Source: an uncultured Anaeroplasmataceae bacterium (GTDB taxonomy: Bacteria > Bacillota_I > Bacilli_A > Acholeplasmatales > Anaeroplasmataceae). Taken from it: a stretch of DNA of 64,000 nt. Both the position numbers and the translations under genes were made by a program. Below the pieces are notes generated by a model. That model worked only from the letters and a program-made list of their open reading frames with translations, was not told the origin of the DNA and searched no databases. The first letter of the stretch is position 1, and each line of letters begins with the position of its first letter. The DNA is taken from positions 1 through 64,000 of the forward strand of contig CATKXV010000002.1 in assembly GCA_949840955.1 (NCBI GenBank). Direction: 5' to 3'. Shown piece by piece: positions 61,414 to 64,000 of this stretch.

Positions 61414-64000
61414 TTATTTTGTTTTATTTATAAAATATTTGCAAGCATTCTTTTTGGCAGTAGCAATTCCTTCCTCAGCTAATGACACTAGGTCTTCTAC
61501 TCGACCTAAAGCTCGATATCCTCCAAGATATGCTTTTTTGTTTTCTTTTTCAAGGGCATTGGACATGTTTTGAATGATAATCTCAAAATGCTTTTCATTA
61601 ATGTTCTTTAATAGAATCAAAAATTCATTCTTTTTAAAACGAACAATAATATCGGTAGAACGAATATTCTCTGAAATGATTTTTGCGATATGAATCATTT
61701 CCTCTTCCTTGCTCTGTGCTACCTCAATCGTTATGATGGAATTCAAGCTTGTTATTTTACAAAGCTGCTCATCATAGAATAAACGACTAAAGGTATTCAT
61801 TGCAGGCTCTCTATATTTTTTAATTCCCGTTGTATCAATTTTACCAATGATATCTGCTTTATCAGAAATCGTTTGAATAACTGAATTATCCATTGGTATA
61901 ATAATTTCTATGATATAGGCCATAGAAGCACATTCCATATAATTGGCTGTAAGATAATATAAGTCCTTACCCCGATATACAATTTCACTTGCCTTACTTC
62001 TAGTCATTAAGGCACGCTCATAGGCTCCTGTTCTTCCTGGGCTTATATATTTTTCATCAGAAGATGCATCAATCCATTCCTCATTTTCTTCTATACGATA
62101 TCGTTTTGAATGTGCTACATCAATTAATAGAATTCGATCGTATATCAAACGAAGATTTTTTAATAAATTTTTCATTTGGTCCTTAGAGGTGAAAACAATA
62201 TTCGATAAGGATTCCTCCTCTAAAACATCTATTTTAGTTACATTGGAGGTTTGATTTGCTAAGGATGGATCATAATATCGTACACAATGCTTTCCAGCAT
62301 TTTTGGCATCATATAATGCTCTATCTGCACAATTTGAAACCACATCATACTCTCTTCCACATATTCTCGTATAAGAAACACCCACACTAACGGAGATCTG
62401 CAAATTATTATAAGGCTCTGTTAGTGAATCAAATATACGCTTGATAGTAACGTCTTGCGTTTTATGCTCCTCAAAAAACACTAAAAATTCATCTCCACCC
62501 ACACGAGCAATAATATCATTTTTTCTTAAAACACTTCTTAGCTTAGAAGAAATATGCTGAATGACCTCATTTCCAAAATTATGGCCATAGGTATCGTTTA
62601 TAATTTTTAAATAATCTAAATCCACCATAAGCATCACAAATTCCTTATCTGAGGTTGCCAAAATTTCTTTAATTTTTGTTTTGGCGGTTCCTGCATTATA
62701 AAGAAAGGTCAAGGAATCATGCGTCGCCTGATGCTGAAGCTCCTTTAATACCTTATGCTCATTATTAATATCAATAATCTTACCTATACAGCTCGTTCTT
62801 TCTAATGGATCGCCTGTAAATAATGCCCTTCCTGTAACTCGAACCCATCGTTCTTCTCCACCTAATGGAATAACAAGCTCCTTACTAAATGCATAATTTT
62901 GAGGCGTTGTTTTCTTTACTAATTCCACAACCTCTTGAAGCTGTTCTTCTCCAAATAGACGAATTAAATTTGGATCTTCTAATGGATTCATAATCAGCTC
63001 ATCCAGTCCAAGCTTTCTTTCGCCAAAATCATAGGTCGTAAGCATTGGTGGATTTAACGTATATTCAAATTGAATTTCATGAGAAAGCTCTGCAAAGAAC
63101 CTTGTTTTAATACGCTCACTCTCTAATAGGGTTAGGGTTCGAGCAGAGGTTGATAATTCATCATCCTGTAGAATTTCATCTGTTACATGCTGCATTGTTT
63201 TATTTGTATCATGAGAAACAGAATTAATCCTTAGCTCCTCTGCGATTTTATCCTTGATTTCATATAAGCATTCTAAAAGTAACGGATTAAATTGGCCACA
63301 TTCCCCATTGGAAATCATCTGTAAAGCAACATCATGGGAATATGCTTTTTTATAGACACGCTCACTTGTTAATGCATCATATACATCCGCAATAGATACA
63401 ATTTGGGCAGCAATTGGAATTTCTTCTCCCTTTAAGCCGTCAGGATACCCCTTTCCATCATATCGCTCGTGATGCCATCTACAAATTTGTCTTGCATATA
63501 CAATTAAATGCTCATCCTGGGGTATAGCTAAATCATTTAGCATCAGAGCTCCAAATTCTGAATGCTTTTTCATGATTTCATATTCCTCTGGAGTAAGCTT
63601 CCCCGGCTTGTTCAATATCTCATCTGGAATCCCTATTTTTCCTATATCATGTAAAGCAGATGCCGTACTTATCAAGGAAATATCCGTTTGACTCAGATTA
63701 TATTGATCCGTTTTTATAACAAGATTTTGTAATAAAAGCTCTGATATGGTTCGGATATGTAAAACGTGAAGTCCACTTTCTCCATTTCTAAATTCAACAA
63801 TATGACTTAAAACTGTAATCATCAAATTGTTCATTTTTTCTCGTTCAAAAATCTGATCAGTAACCATTCGAACTAGCTTTTTTTGTTTACTTACAAGCAT
63901 GAGTGTGTTCATAACACGTCTACGAACTACCCAAACATCAAATGGACGATTGATAAAATCAGTAACACCAAGCTCATAGGCTCTTTCTATACAAGATGGC
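61414..64000 (-). CDS. REC-HD-GYP-GGDEF signalling protein (5' end beyond the window)
   Basis: At least 860 codons; the reading frame continues through the window edge. The first 30 codons visible match the end of a receiver domain (ELGVTDFINRPFD; the usual lysine is arginine, which may impair signalling). Then an HD-GYP domain (LHDIGKIGIPDE, HHERYDGKGYPDG), a PAS-like region, and an intact GGDEF domain (ARVGGDEF) follow. The last ~180 residues resemble a second, degenerate GGDEF (KKNEF in place of GGDEF). HD-GYP hydrolyses and GGDEF makes cyclic-di-GMP, so this may be a bifunctional enzyme controlled by phosphorylation. Confidence 0.88.
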   Translation of the reverse strand, partial: PSCIERAYELGVTDFINRPFDVWVVRRRVMNTLMLVSKQKKLVRMVTDQIFEREKMNNLMITVLSHIVEFRNGESGLHVLHIRTISELLLQNLVIKTDQYNLSQTDISLISTASALHDIGKIGIPDEILNKPGKLTPEEYEIMKKHSEFGALMLNDLAIPQDEHLIVYARQICRWHHERYDGKGYPDGLKGEEIPIAAQIVSIADVYDALTSERVYKKAYSHDVALQMISNGECGQFNPLLLECLYEIKDKIAEELRINSVSHDTNKTMQHVTDEILQDDELSTSARTLTLLESERIKTRFFAELSHEIQFEYTLNPPMLTTYDFGERKLGLDELIMNPLEDPNLIRLFGEEQLQEVVELVKKTTPQNYAFSKELVIPLGGEERWVRVTGRALFTGDPLERTSCIGKIIDINNEHKVLKELQHQATHDSLTFLYNAGTAKTKIKEILATSDKEFVMLMVDLDYLKIINDTYGHNFGNEVIQHISSKLRSVLRKNDIIARVGGDEFLVFFEEHKTQDVTIKRIFDSLTEPYNNLQISVSVGVSYTRICGREYDVVSNCADRALYDAKNAGKHCVRYYDPSLANQTSNVTKIDVLEEESLSNIVFTSKDQMKNLLKNLRLIYDRILLIDVAHSKRYRIEENEEWIDASSDEKYISPGRTGAYERALMTRSKASEIVYRGKDLYYLTANYMECASMAYIIEIIIPMDNSVIQTISDKADIIGKIDTTGIKKYREPAMNTFSRLFYDEQLCKITSLNSIITIEVAQSKEEEMIHIAKIISENIRSTDIIVRFKKNEFLILLKNINEKHFEIIIQNMSNALEKENKKAYLGGYRALGRVEDLVSLAEEGIATAKKNACKYFINKTK

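Overview
This 64 kb window reads as chromosomal DNA from a low-G+C member of the Bacillota. The core genes (prfA, prmC, tsaC, spoIIR, a YwlB-like acetyltransferase, dnaB, gdpP, mfd) and their partial clustering resemble Bacillus and its relatives. A meso-diaminopimelate dehydrogenase implies a DAP-containing wall, so this is not a mollicute. SpoIIR with a plausible sigma-F promoter suggests a spore-forming lineage. No species can be named from what is here. Almost all genes lie on the minus strand, so operons below are read from high to low coordinates.

Layout. 1-20 is the 5' end of a 16S rRNA gene, with its promoter at 160-188. 603-13549 is accessory island 1: one long operon (HD-RyR-SLOG protein, TIR protein, an all-helical unknown, a KGGxGR variant ParA-like ATPase, a membrane-anchored unknown, a GNAT) followed by a second unit (TIR-methyltransferase and a membrane/Rossmann/RyR protein). 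13851-19419 is core metabolism and translation quality control (ddh, MazG-like, GH105, YwlB-like, spoIIR, tsaC, prmC, Nudix). 19784-21055 is an AAA_14/DUF4143 ATPase with a tandem-repeat upstream region. 21204-32863 is accessory island 2: a tight six-gene operon encoding an SF1 helicase, a HEPN-motif protein, a coiled-coil protein, a ClpB-like AAA+ ATPase, an NrdG-like radical SAM enzyme and a DEDDh-BRCT exonuclease. 33204-41079 holds small regulator/membrane pairs, an AlbA_2-type regulator, a flavin reductase/HxlR divergent pair and a NatAB-like ABC exporter. 41266-44062 is a LemA operon. 44316-53400 is a deacetylase, mfd, prfA, dnaB and a gdpP-L9 fusion. 53555-58302 is a surface/lipoprotein operon. 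58485-60867 is an ABC importer. 61043-64000 is an HPt protein and a c-di-GMP signalling protein cut by the window end.

The main discovery is that both accessory islands are headed by nearly identical promoters. Each has a perfect TTGACA and a perfect TATAAT separated by nine conserved bases plus a homopolymeric G tract (G9 in island 1, 18-bp spacer; G11 in island 2, 20-bp spacer). Slippage in these tracts would change promoter spacing, so both islands are predicted to be phase-variably transcribed. Together with the TIR, SLOG, HD, HEPN, nuclease and helicase modules, this makes both islands strong candidates for switchable conflict (anti-phage) systems. I do not recognise island 2's gene set as a named system.

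Other notable points: a GdpP-ribosomal protein L9 fusion that keeps a strong internal ribosome binding site for L9; a duplicated BspA-like lipoprotein whose second copy has lost its signal peptide through a 4-bp frameshift; and several operator-like palindromes over promoters. Identifications come from reading motifs by eye; no database search was run.
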